The position numbers and the translations under genes are program-made. A DNA stretch of 64,000 nt from Blautia faecicola (GTDB lineage Bacteria > Bacillota > Clostridia > Lachnospirales > Lachnospiraceae). Shown one piece after another: positions 11,407 through 19,478 of this stretch. The notes under the pieces were generated by a model. The model worked only from the letters and a program-made list of their open reading frames with translations. It was not told where the DNA came from and made no database searches. Location: positions 1,817,501 through 1,881,500 of the forward strand of contig NZ_SDKC01000001.1 in the NCBI RefSeq assembly GCF_004123145.1, written 5' to 3'. How positions within the stretch are numbered: the stretch's first letter is position 1; each line of letters opens with the position of its first letter.

Positions 11407-11754
11407 ATGTCTCGAACAAGAAGAAATTTCTCCGCCAAATTCAAATCAGAATTAGTGATTGAACTGCTCAAAGGAGAAAAAGACTTAAATACAATCGCAA
11501 CCGAAAACAATATTCAGCCGAATCTTCTCCGCAACTGGAAGAAGGAGTTCCTCGATAAAGCATCTGTGGTTTTTGATGACACACGAGAGGATAACCTGAA
11601 AGAAAAGCTCGCTTTAGAGCGCAAGGAAAAAGCTGAATATGCGAAAAAAGTTGGCCAGCTCACCATGCAGGTGGATTGGTTGAAAAAAAAATCTGAAGAA
11701 ACACTTGGACCTGACTACGAGAGTAAATTTAGTCCAAAACCTTTTGAAGACTAA
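11407..11754 (+). CDS. IS3-family transposase OrfA
   Basis: 115 residues. The N-terminal helix-turn-helix of the transposase_8 type is visible (SAKFKSELVIELLKG, then NIQPNLLRNWKKEF), followed by a heptad-rich leucine-zipper-like helix through residue 100 that would mediate multimerisation. It binds the IS ends and normally contributes the N-terminus of the OrfAB transposase. Its 3' end overlaps the open frame of OrfB by about 50 bases; OrfB lies in the +1 frame relative to OrfA. Confidence 0.9.
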   Translation: MSRTRRNFSAKFKSELVIELLKGEKDLNTIATENNIQPNLLRNWKKEFLDKASVVFDDTREDNLKEKLALERKEKAEYAKKVGQLTMQVDWLKKKSEETLGPDYESKFSPKPFED

Positions 11755-12564
11755 AGAACTTCCAGTTAAAACAGGAGCTGCGCTTCTTGATATCAATCGT
11801 ACCAGTGTTTATTACAAGGGCACGCCCATATCTCAGGAGGAGTTAGATTGCAAATCGATCATAGATCGATTACACACAGATAACCCGGCCTGGGGAGCAC
11901 GACAACTGTCTGCTCAACTGAAGAAGCGTGGGCATCAGGTTGGCCGCCGGAAAACGCGCCGTTATATGAATGAAATGGGGATTGATCCAATTTATCCAAA
12001 AATGAACCTTTCTAAACGTATGCAACAGGCTAAAGTCTGCCCGTATCTGCTACGTAACGCCGTTATCGACCGTCCAAATCAGGCATGGTCAATCGACATT
12101 ACATACATCCCCATTAAGCGTGGATTCCTGTATCTGACCGCTGTGATTGACTGGTACAGCCGCTGTATCGTTGGCTGGGAAGTCGATGATACTCTGGATA
12201 CCAGAATGGTCATAACTGCGTTAAAAAAGGCGTTATAGTGGCAAAACCTGTTATCCTGAATTCAGATCAGGGCTGTCAGTTTACAAGCAATGAGTACATG
12301 AATTTCCTCAAAGAGAACCAGATCCGTCAAAGCATGGATGGTAAAAGCCGGTGGGCTGACAATATCATGATTGAACGATGGTTCCGAAGCTTCAAGTACG
12401 AGGAAGCATATCTGACCCAATATAACAATATCAGAGAAGCACGGAAGGCAATCGGTAAATATGTGCACACTTACAACTTTGAACGTTGTCATTCTGCACT
12501 CAATAATCAGACACCTGCATCCTGCTATTATCCGATTCTGTTACTGGATGATCATGCAGCCTAA
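11705..12564 (+). pseudogene. IS3-family transposase OrfB, frame-disrupted
   Basis: The catalytic rve-type integrase subunit. The first part (11705-12238) holds the HTH_21-like region and the first catalytic Asp in WSIDITYIP, then stops at a TAG. The second part (12238-12564) resumes in the -1 frame and carries the second Asp (ILNSDQGCQF) and the Glu (MIERWFRSFKYEE). The change falls in TTAAAAAAGG at 12221-12230, which contains the heptamer A_AAA_AAG in the correct phase for -1 ribosomal slippage; slipping would give ALKKGVIVAKP and restore the DDE enzyme. Either one A was lost, leaving this copy dead, or the site is a programmed shift. Confidence 0.85.
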
Positions 12565-12652
12565 GGGGGGATTTTCTCCCCTACCCAGTTACATATATCA
12601 GTTCATTATAAAAAGCTTAGTTTTTTGTCTTGACAACTGAACCACTATATCC

Positions 12653-12732
12653 AGCAGACTGACAAGTACCGCCCGTACGGATAATGTACCAAAATCAAGT
12701 CCTAATGCATAAGTTGTAGTTGCTTTTTTCAT
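12653..12732 (-). pseudogene. araB: Ribulokinase araB, 5' remnant
   Basis: The first 27 codons of the IS-split ribulokinase gene. The ATG at 12732 has an AGGGGG site 6 bases upstream. The reading contains the FGGY-kinase phosphate-binding motif LGLDFGTLSVRAV, then meets the IS at the TCC target duplication (12650-12652). The gene continues at 11316. Confidence 0.88.
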
Positions 12733-12750
12733 TAAAAACCCCCTGGAATA

Positions 12751-13598
12751 TTATTTTAATATGTTTATTGCAGAGATAATCGTTTCAACGGTATCGGAAT
12801 CAATCTCAAGAGAATCCACAATCATTTCTTTTGAATATCCCTTTTTCAATTTTTTTCTGATTAATTCTTCAAGCAGTTCCATCTTGCCTTCCTCCCGATC
12901 AAACTCCCTTTGCCTCTCTTCGCCATACTCAGAAAGATACATCTTCACAACCTCTGCCCTGTTCCTTTTCAGAAAATCAGTCATCACGTCTTCTTCCATG
13001 CATTCCTGAATCGTCCGTCCCACTGCGTCTTCCAATGTCTGCTCCTGTGAATACCTTCTTACCTTATCCACAAAGATCATGTAATCCCGCATCGGTCTGC
13101 ATTTATCGAAAAGTTTACGGCTGTTTCCCAAATTAATAATTTTACTTTCACAATCACTTCCCGATTCGGATGCTCCTGTTTCTTCACAAAGGCATCCGAA
13201 AGTCTCAGTTCCTCATCCTCATCCATCTTCTGTTTTCCATTATAAAACACTACAAACGTAGGCGATGGAAGCGGAAGCATCTTCGAACCATAAATATTTT
13301 TATCTTTCACCAATACCGAATATGTGTCACTTGCATAAAATAGGCAGCGTAACGGTATATTGGCATTTTTTGTAGAATGTTGCTCATACAAAAACAATTC
13401 ATCATGCAGCACATAAGCCACATCATTTTTCATTAACAAATAGATCGCGTTCTCCAGCGTTACCACCTGTAGTTCACTGGCATCATTATAATCCGAACCA
13501 TTCATCGCATTATAAAGCTCTAATAATTTCTCCTTGCCATTAAAGATCATCCGAAACAAACGATCTTTGTAATCCTTCGCTGTTTTTACATTACTCAT
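12751..13598 (-). pseudogene. Rpn/PD-(D/E)XK nuclease-like transposase family, frameshifted
   Basis: The start at 13598 has an AGGAGG site. The first frame reads about 155 residues (MSNVKTAKDYKDRLFRMIF...), typical of the Rpn-like nuclease family abundant in Lachnospiraceae, with VTLENAIYLLMKND and LPLPSPTFVVFYNGK. Near 13130-13145 the frame shifts; the rest of the protein (LGNSRKLFDKCRPMRDY to INILK, 126 codons) continues one frame over and ends in the usual charged helix and KKGYSKEMIVDSLEI tail. A single-base indel explains it. Rpn proteins are linked to recombination and phage defence; this copy is probably inactive. Confidence 0.8.
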
Positions 13599-13872
13599 AT
13601 AAATCCTCCTGTCTTTTGAGAGAAGGATCCTCTGCTTCGTTTCCTCAGAATCTCCCTCTGCCCTTTTCTTATTTAATTTGCATTGGAAATTTCTAAGTCC
13701 GCGAACGCGGTTTGAATAAAATAGATGTGGCTGAGTGCCGTAAAGATAATAGAAATATAAAATGTTTGTAATTATCATACCCTAAAAGTTATGATTCGTC
13801 AAATACTATTGGTTTTGCAGACTAATATTATTATTTTACAGTTAAGCGACAATCTCTATCATACAAGCAAAA
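13599..13872. other. Non-coding stretch between Rpn relic and AGCS terminator
   Basis: No gene is supported here. It holds the ribosome site and presumably the promoter of the Rpn relic and a short palindrome CCGCGAACGCGG (13699-13710). An in-frame upstream extension of the Rpn frame exists but lacks a better start site. Confidence 0.5.
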
Positions 13873-13917
13873 AAGCGAGCATACACCACGACAAAATAAT
13901 CGGTATATGCTCGCTTA
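13873..13917 (-). terminator. Terminator of the AGCS symporter gene
   Basis: Arms AAGCGAGCATA and TATGCTCGCTT separated by about 22 bases; on the minus strand the second arm runs into a T-run. It lies 21 bases after the symporter stop. A weaker T-run on the plus side makes bidirectional use possible. Confidence 0.8.
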
Positions 13918-13938
13918 TTTACTCATCATCATCTTTTG

Positions 13939-15321
13939 CTATTTTTTAATCACCGGAATCTCCGTATCATCTTTCGCATCCAGGTCATCCAAGTATTTTT
14001 TCGTTTCTTTCACAATAATCGGGGAAAGGAGCAGTACGGCGATCAGGTTCGGGATTGCCATCAGGGCGTTCAGGATATCGGCGATGTCCCATACTACATC
14101 AAGGGCTACTACCGGGGCGATCACAGCCACGGCGATATATAACACACGATAAGGTATCAGTCCCTTTTTCCCTGCAAAGTATTCCACGCAACGTTCCCCA
14201 TAATATGCCCATCCAAGGATCGTAGAGAATGCGAAGGAAATAATTCCAACGACAAGGATCAAAGGTCCGATGATCGGAATCTGATCGAAGGCAAGGGAGG
14301 TCAGTACACCACCATCGGTGATCTCATTGGCATTGATAGCCGGGTTTTTCATAATCGTAGAAACCAGTACCAGACCGGTCATCAGACATACAACTACAGT
14401 ATCCCAGAAAGTTCCGGTGGAGGATACCAGTGCCTGGCGTACAGGGTTTCGAGTCTGTGCTGCCGCTGCGGCAATCGGTGCAGAACCCATACCGGATTCA
14501 TTGGAAAACAGTCCACGGGCAACTCCGTAACGCATCGCCAGCATGATACCGCTTCCTACCAGACCGCCGGCTGCTGCTCCCGGTTGGAATGCCAGGCGAC
14601 AGATAGTTGTGATTGCAGGTATGATATAGTCATAATTAATTCCAAGAATCACGATACAGCCAAGCACATAGAAAAGTGCCATAAACGGAACCAATCGTTC
14701 ACAGACCCTTGCGATGCTTTTGATTCCACCAAAGATGACAACTGCTGTCAGAACGCCAACGATGATTCCGACAACTGCTTTATTGATGTGAAGATTCTCA
14801 TTGCAGACAGTAGCGATGGCGTTAACCTGTGTGGCACATCCGATACCGAACGAAGCAAACCCGGCAAATACAGCAAAGATCAGCCCCAGCCACCGCATAT
14901 GCAAACCGCGTTCCAGTGCGTACATGGCACCACCCTGCATTCGTCCATCTTCGGTTTTGACGCGATATTTTACTGCAATCAGTGATTCACTGTATTTCGT
15001 CGCGATACCGAACACACCGGTAAGCCAGCACCATAAAACGGCACCAGGACCACCTAAGGCAACGGCAGTTCCCACACCGATAATATTTCCGGTTCCGATC
15101 GTAGATGCCAGCGCAGTGGCAAGTGCTCCGAACTGACTGACTTCACCGTCGGCATCCGGTTCTTTGGATACGGAAAGCTTGATTCCTTTTGTGATTGTTT
15201 TTCTCTGGATAAACCCGGTTCGGACGGTCATGAAAAGATGAGTTCCGAGAAGTAACAGAATCATCCCCCAGCCCCAGACTTTTCCGTCCACCCAGGTTAC
15301 CAGTTGACTGAACTTTTCCAT
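13939..15321 (-). CDS. Alanine/glycine:cation symporter (AGCS family)
   Basis: 460 residues from the ATG at 15321, set by an AAGGGAGAA site. Imports alanine or glycine with Na+ across the cytoplasmic membrane. Family motifs are clear: FGALATALASTIGTGNIIG near residue 70, GGPGAVLWCW near 100, and the GLFSNESGMGSAPIAAA motif near 280. About ten to eleven hydrophobic segments follow the family pattern, and the C-terminus is short and charged. No glycine riboswitch features were seen in the 5' region. It is terminated by the hairpin at 13873-13917. Confidence 0.93.
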   Translation of the reverse strand: MEKFSQLVTWVDGKVWGWGMILLLLGTHLFMTVRTGFIQRKTITKGIKLSVSKEPDADGEVSQFGALATALASTIGTGNIIGVGTAVALGGPGAVLWCWLTGVFGIATKYSESLIAVKYRVKTEDGRMQGGAMYALERGLHMRWLGLIFAVFAGFASFGIGCATQVNAIATVCNENLHINKAVVGIIVGVLTAVVIFGGIKSIARVCERLVPFMALFYVLGCIVILGINYDYIIPAITTICRLAFQPGAAAGGLVGSGIMLAMRYGVARGLFSNESGMGSAPIAAAAAQTRNPVRQALVSSTGTFWDTVVVCLMTGLVLVSTIMKNPAINANEITDGGVLTSLAFDQIPIIGPLILVVGIISFAFSTILGWAYYGERCVEYFAGKKGLIPYRVLYIAVAVIAPVVALDVVWDIADILNALMAIPNLIAVLLLSPIIVKETKKYLDDLDAKDDTEIPVIKK

Positions 15322-15530
15322 ATGTTTGTTCTCCCTTCTGTGGTGTAGATATGTAAATCTCATAAACTTCATAGTTGCTGAGCGTTTAAAAGATTCTGTA
15401 CGTTTTCCAGGTGCTCTGATTCCTGTACAGGATATATCAGTTTATGGCATATAGCGGAATATTATGCCGACAATAAGATAACATAGGCTTCGCGATCTTG
15501 ATATGCAGGAAGATAATTTCCTGTATATCG
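15322..15530. other. 5' region of the AGCS gene
   Basis: Between the symporter start and the upstream terminator there is no coding sequence I can support. It should hold the symporter promoter. I looked for glycine riboswitch signatures and found none. A short near-palindrome (CAGGAAATTATCTTCCTG on the minus strand) lies near 15508-15526. Confidence 0.4.
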
Positions 15531-15562
15531 AAAAAAGGCAGACACCCTCTCGGATGTCCGCC
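15531..15562 (-). terminator. Terminator of the 531-residue membrane protein gene
   Basis: On the minus strand GGCGGACATCC and GGGTGTCTGCC form an 11-base stem with a GAGA tetraloop followed directly by six Ts. It lies about 90 bases after the stop of the membrane protein gene. Confidence 0.88.
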
Positions 15563-15652
15563 CTTGGACTTACATATCTCATCTATATTTTGTTTATCAG
15601 TTGATTTTTCTTATTATAACATGAAATTCTTTTGCCGCCAAGTGAAAATTTT

Positions 15653-17248
15653 CTACTCCAGGTTCAACACCGTACAAACCGGAGTTCCTTCCAGGTATTC
15701 TACGGTAACCGTGTCTCCTTCCTGCAATGTTACGACCTGCAGATAATCCTGAACCGGGACATCGAAGATCTCGGAATGTCCGTTTAATACCAGGTAAAAA
15801 TGGGAATTGCCGTCGATAACGCTCTGCGCGATCCGCTGGATCGTTCCGGTGACAGTTTTGAAATCGCTCTCATTTCCAGCAGTAATTCCACTGGTATTCA
15901 GGAGTTTCACATAAGCGTCCTGGCAGGCGGATACGGTATCTCCGATGGCAACATTCTGGTATTTCTGGATATTTACCATCGCGTATTTTTTTACCAGTCC
16001 GGCACCGTCTTTCAATGCCATAAAGTATGTTGGTTCATTGGAAATATTCAGAAGGATCGGGAAAGTTGCCTTGTACCCAAGGTTCTGAACCTGCCCTTCC
16101 GCAGATCCCATCGCCGAATACTCTTCTGCTCCGTTTACCTTATAATATCGTGTCTCTCTGGTACGTTGATTGATCAGAACAAATCCTACGTTGGACTGAT
16201 CTCCGCTGACAGAAGTCACACCGGTGTATACCCATACATCGTCTTCCATCGCCATGTAATTATATCCGTCTGTAGATTTCAGACAGCCTTTCTGTCCGAA
16301 GATGCTGTTGATATAACCGTGTACCAGTGTTCCATAATAATTATACTGCTGAATCAGAAGATCTGCCGGATTGGCACGGTCTACCCATTCCGGACAGTCT
16401 TTTAACGCGTAATCCTGGCACTCTCCTGTCTGGGCATTACACAGGACAACTCTGCCGATTGTTGCACCACCAAAAAGTCCAATTGTATACTTCCGCACCG
16501 GGCAGACCCAGTAAGGAGTGCCATTATCGTCAATCTCGAAACTTAACTGATCGAAGATATAGGTTGGATAATGAAAACGCAGATGGCGATAAATATTCCG
16601 GTTCAGATATTCTGCCTCAGAATAACGGATCGGTTTGTCCAGTTTTACCAGCGAGGTATCCTGTGTCGTCATATCGATCATAATATACGCCGGGATTCCC
16701 TGCGACTGGTTGGTCAGCCATTTGATTGGGCTTGCGTAGACCAGTGGAGTCACGCGAACCGGTTTTTCCTGATAATTGATCTGCGAATACAGATCGCTGA
16801 CCTCAAACTGAGAAACCATATCTACCATACTTCCCATTTTTCGGTTTCCAAGAATCATCGCGCTGTCTTTGTCAAGCAACGGAATCTGACTGAAATTCAC
16901 TGGCTGGATATCTTCCGAAAAGTCGCGTTCCTCGATGGTCAGCAGATTTCGATACTGTTTTGCGTTTACGATGGGGGAAGATAAGATGCTTCCTGCTGCA
17001 AATACAAGCAGTACAACCATCAGTACAATGCCTCCGATTTTCAGAAACTTGCTGCTTTTCACCTCACGGATGCTGGTAAACTTCTTTTTAGCTGCATAAG
17101 CTGCCAGAATCAATACGAGTACCAACAGGATAAAAATCCAGATTCCCGTAGAATGAATGTTGATCGCCGGGATTGTTACATAATAATAAATCCCCGCAAG
17201 AACGATCACCAGCAGCACTAGAAGCGCTTTGATTTTTCCTTTTTTCAT
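15653..17248 (-). CDS. Large membrane-anchored protein of unknown function
   Basis: 531 residues from the ATG at 17248 (GAGGAGAG site upstream). Three hydrophobic segments lie near the N-terminus (about 8-25, 32-50, 72-92), followed by about 435 residues predicted outside the cytoplasm. That part has repeated aromatic-rich stretches such as IFDQLSFEIDDNGTPYWVCPV and ends in a small beta domain (about 460-531). No catalytic motif is recognised. Proteins of this shape occur in Lachnospiraceae as hypothetical membrane proteins; I cannot assign a role. Confidence 0.7.
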   Translation of the reverse strand: MKKGKIKALLVLLVIVLAGIYYYVTIPAINIHSTGIWIFILLVLVLILAAYAAKKKFTSIREVKSSKFLKIGGIVLMVVLLVFAAGSILSSPIVNAKQYRNLLTIEERDFSEDIQPVNFSQIPLLDKDSAMILGNRKMGSMVDMVSQFEVSDLYSQINYQEKPVRVTPLVYASPIKWLTNQSQGIPAYIMIDMTTQDTSLVKLDKPIRYSEAEYLNRNIYRHLRFHYPTYIFDQLSFEIDDNGTPYWVCPVRKYTIGLFGGATIGRVVLCNAQTGECQDYALKDCPEWVDRANPADLLIQQYNYYGTLVHGYINSIFGQKGCLKSTDGYNYMAMEDDVWVYTGVTSVSGDQSNVGFVLINQRTRETRYYKVNGAEEYSAMGSAEGQVQNLGYKATFPILLNISNEPTYFMALKDGAGLVKKYAMVNIQKYQNVAIGDTVSACQDAYVKLLNTSGITAGNESDFKTVTGTIQRIAQSVIDGNSHFYLVLNGHSEIFDVPVQDYLQVVTLQEGDTVTVEYLEGTPVCTVLNLE

Positions 17249-17376
17249 ATTGTTTGCTCTCCTCTTTGGAACTGTTGTTTTTTGTACTATATCAGTATAC
17301 GCTGTTTTTCGCAAGTATAACCCACAAGAATTCACGAATTCTTAAGGAAACCGCGGTCACAGGAATTATAAAAATA

Positions 17377-17419
17377 TCCGAAAGTAAACCAGTTGTCAAA
17401 TAGCCGATTCACTTTCGGA
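17377..17419 (-). terminator. Terminator of the HD-domain gene
   Basis: Arms TCCGAAAGT and ACTTTCGGA enclose about 25 bases; on the minus strand the structure ends in ATATTTTT. It lies 20 bases after the stop of the HD gene. Confidence 0.75.
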
Positions 17420-17438
17420 TTAAGTATCTCGATTTGTT

Positions 17439-18038
17439 TTACAGAGATTCACACTCCGCATTAATCGTATCTTCGGTTGCTTTCATTGCTTCCATTGTCA
17501 TCGTCAGCAGTTTTTCCAGTTCCCAGCCGAGCTGATCGGCTCCGCGCTGGATGACTTCTCTGGAGCATCCTGCAGCGAATCCTTTGCTTTTGTATTTTTT
17601 CTTTAAGGATTTCAGTTCCATGTCTTTTGTACTTTTGGAAGGATGCATCAGCGCTGCCGCCCAGATCAGTCCGGTCAGTTCATCGGCTGCAAACAGTACT
17701 TTTTCCATCTCATGTTCCGGTGCTACATCAAGAGTAACACCACATCCGATCGTGATACCATATCCATGGGAGACTACACTGTGGATGATATCTTCACCAA
17801 CGCCTCCCTCTCTTAAAAGTTCCGGTGCTTTCAGGCAGTGCTCTTCCGGATACTGTTCAAAATCAATATCATGCAGAAGTCCTACGATACCCCAGTATTC
17901 TGCGTCTTCAGCGTATCCAAGTTCGTTAGCATACCATTTCATTACAGCTTCCACGGTAAATGCATGCTGCAGATGAAACGGATCCTGATTGTATCTTTTT
18001 AATAATGCCAGTGCATCTTCTCTTGCTATATAGTCCAT
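17439..18038 (-). CDS. HD-domain hydrolase
   Basis: 199 residues from the ATG at 18038, set by an AGGAGAAAG site. It is a short HD-superfamily metal-dependent phosphohydrolase: H25, the HD pair H55-D56 in GLLHDIDFEQ, a further His in VVSHGYG and an Asp in AADELTGL. Such stand-alone HD proteins probably act on nucleotides in the cytoplasm, but the substrate cannot be told. No partner gene adjoins closely. Confidence 0.85.
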   Translation of the reverse strand: MDYIAREDALALLKRYNQDPFHLQHAFTVEAVMKWYANELGYAEDAEYWGIVGLLHDIDFEQYPEEHCLKAPELLREGGVGEDIIHSVVSHGYGITIGCGVTLDVAPEHEMEKVLFAADELTGLIWAAALMHPSKSTKDMELKSLKKKYKSKGFAAGCSREVIQRGADQLGWELEKLLTMTMEAMKATEDTINAECESL

Positions 18039-18203
18039 ATTTCTTTCTCCTGTCCGGTGTGCACTGCGCCTGAAACACACCATTTGTAATTCATAGATTT
18101 CTTAAAAATATTTTTGAGATGATTTCACGCATAAATGCATTATAACACGAAATCGCTTCAAAAACAGAAGCTTTTTCAATCAATACCTTTGTGGGTATAT
18201 ATA

Positions 18204-18434
18204 TCAGGAAAAACTGTTTTTCACTTCCTGTGCAAAATGATCCGGCGTATCCATAAAGCAAAACGGTTCATACTCCGTGTATGCAGACGGACGGCTGACA
18301 GTAAGCAGCTGTATTTCTTCACCGGGAAGATCCGAGAGAAGTTTCTGCTTTAATTTTGCCAGTTCTTTTCCATGCATCATCTGAATTGCCAGACTGCTCC
18401 CACCCTGATTATTTTTTGCAATCAGATAACACAT
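18204..18434 (-). CDS. Small protein, third gene of the HTH/RelA-SpoT-like operon
   Basis: 76 residues from the ATG at 18434, supported by a GAGGAGG site; it overlaps the end of the RelA/SpoT-like gene by 26 bases, which points to coupled translation. The sequence starts MCYLIAKNNQGGSSLAIQM, has a GKELAKLKQKL helix, then EEIQLLTVSRPSAYTEYEP. It resembles a small conserved protein family of Lachnospiraceae of unknown function (possibly the one named DUF6718, from memory). Whether it takes part in the toxin-antitoxin-like unit is open. Confidence 0.65.
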   Translation of the reverse strand: MCYLIAKNNQGGSSLAIQMMHGKELAKLKQKLLSDLPGEEIQLLTVSRPSAYTEYEPFCFMDTPDHFAQEVKNSFS

Positions 18435-19032
18435 CCCAAAGCACCTCCTCACATTCACATTCTGTTCGGATTCTTCCTCTCTCGTACTCTCTTCGCAGGG
18501 TGATTCCTACATTTGCCGGATAATGTTTACTCCATACATATTTATACAGCCAGTTGTTCATCTGACGGTCATAGTAAGTATTATATTGAATCTCGATCGG
18601 ATAATGTCGGTGGCCATACTGATAATAGATATACACACCGCGGTATCCGTCATCGTGTGTTTTCCCGTTGGACATGTCTGCAACGGAAATATTCTTTGCT
18701 TCTCTCAGACGTAAAATTTCCTCGTAATTATCGCATAATGTCCGAAAACCGAGGATATCGTTAAATACCCGCTCTACCCGGCTTTCCCCGGATGCCCGTT
18801 GATATTTCCGCAGGATCGCCTGAAGACTTTTGATGCGGTAATCAATCGGAAGTCCGGATAAAATATCACTGGAATCATACCAGACGACGATATTTTTCAG
18901 TTCTTCTGTAAGAAACGCTTCATCCAGACAGCTGATTGCCTGAGCCAGGTTCTCTTCCAGTCTGGTTCGAAAGGACAACTTTCGCAGCAGGGCAAAAGAC
19001 AGTCCGTCTTTCTTCAAAATATCTTCTACCAT
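18409..19032 (-). CDS. RelA/SpoT synthetase-fold protein, possible toxSAS toxin
   Basis: 207 residues. The small alarmone synthetase motifs are visible in order: RIKS (66-69) with a following Lys, NDILGFRT (91-98, Asp92 matching the metal-binding Asp), GYRGVY (129-134) and IEIQYNT (146-152, Glu147 matching the catalytic Glu). The usual His after GYRxxH is Tyr here. There is no hydrolase, TGS or ACT domain. The family transfers pyrophosphate to guanosine nucleotides or, in toxSAS members, to adenosine nucleotides or tRNA. Placement 16 bases after an HTH gene with an autoregulatory promoter suggests a toxin-antitoxin unit; this is an inference. Confidence 0.7.
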   Translation of the reverse strand: MVEDILKKDGLSFALLRKLSFRTRLEENLAQAISCLDEAFLTEELKNIVVWYDSSDILSGLPIDYRIKSLQAILRKYQRASGESRVERVFNDILGFRTLCDNYEEILRLREAKNISVADMSNGKTHDDGYRGVYIYYQYGHRHYPIEIQYNTYYDRQMNNWLYKYVWSKHYPANVGITLRREYERGRIRTECECEEVLWDVLSDCKK

Positions 19033-19048
19033 TGCTACTGCCCCCTGA

Positions 19049-19309
19049 TTAATCTTCCAGAGTAACTTTCACTTTTTTACCCATAGCTCCGGCAATCTTT
19101 ACCAGGAATTCCAGACTGGGGTTGTAATTTCCGCTCTCAAAACGGGTGATGTTCGGCTGAGAGATACCGGCACGTTTTCCAAGTTCACTCTGCGTCAGTC
19201 CCAGTTCTTTGCGGTACTGTTTGTAAATGTCGACGGTTCGCTGAATCGTCACTTTCTGCTGAGTTTCCAAAAGAATTTTTTCTCCGTTTTCCATAATGAT
19301 ATAATCCAT
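19049..19309 (-). CDS. XRE-family HTH protein, possible antitoxin
   Basis: 86 residues. The C-terminal two thirds is a Cro/C1-type helix-turn-helix (ELGLTQSELGKRAGISQPN, then ITRFESGNYNPSLEFLVKI), as in HigA-like antitoxins. The ~30-residue N-terminal part could contact a partner. It is first in a three-gene operon, and its promoter contains an inverted repeat ATACCGTAT/ATACGGTAT that brackets the -10 box, so autorepression is likely. The role as antitoxin to the RelA/SpoT-like neighbour is inferred from order and spacing. Confidence 0.8.
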   Translation of the reverse strand: MDYIIMENGEKILLETQQKVTIQRTVDIYKQYRKELGLTQSELGKRAGISQPNITRFESGNYNPSLEFLVKIAGAMGKKVKVTLED

Positions 19310-19338
19310 TTTTTCACTTTCCTTTCATGTTTTTATCA

Positions 19339-19387
19339 ATACCGTATGTGATATTTATATGATAACCTATACGGTATGAAATGTCAA
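19339..19387 (-). promoter_or_regulatory. Promoter with operator for the HTH/RelA-SpoT-like operon
   Basis: On the minus strand TTGACA (19382-19387) and TATCAT (19359-19364) are 17 bases apart. Inverted half-sites ATACCGTAT (19369-19377, within the spacer) and ATACGGTAT (19339-19347, past the -10) flank the -10 box with centres 30 bases apart. An HTH dimer, or two, bound here would block RNA polymerase. Confidence 0.8.
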
Positions 19388-19406
19388 TAGTAATACGATA
19401 CAAAAT

Positions 19407-19454
19407 AAAAAAAGTACAGAAATCCCGGAAAAAATATTTTCCAGGATTCCGTAC
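19407..19454 (-). terminator. Terminator of the GH120-like gene
   Basis: On the minus strand GTAC..GGATT..GGAAAA pairs with TTTTCC..GGATT..GTAC (imperfect long stem) and is followed by seven Ts. It lies between the GH120-like stop (19479) and the next operon's promoter. Confidence 0.8.
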
Positions 19455-19478
19455 AGTTCTTAATTGTAGAAATATTTG

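Larger units (their letters stand above)
11317..12649 (+). mobile_element. IS3-family insertion sequence inside araB
   Basis: 1333 bases. The ends are imperfect inverted repeats: TATAATGGT at the left and, reversed, TATAGTGGT at the right, with a shared AAGACA further in. The flanks carry a 3-base direct repeat TCC (11314-11316 and 12650-12652). Removing the element plus one TCC restores the ribulokinase reading frame exactly (LVSLLDGQIVAS), which fixes the boundaries. It encodes OrfA and an OrfB split by a frame change. The element runs opposite to araB. Confidence 0.9.

Noticed and set aside
11314-12652. A 4-base TATA target duplication for the IS at araB
   Set aside because: Using TATA as the duplication would leave the ribulokinase out of frame, whereas TCC restores it exactly, so TATA was taken as part of the IS ends.
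15322-15530. A possible glycine riboswitch ahead of the AGCS symporter
   Set aside because: None of the conserved glycine aptamer segments could be found on the minus strand.
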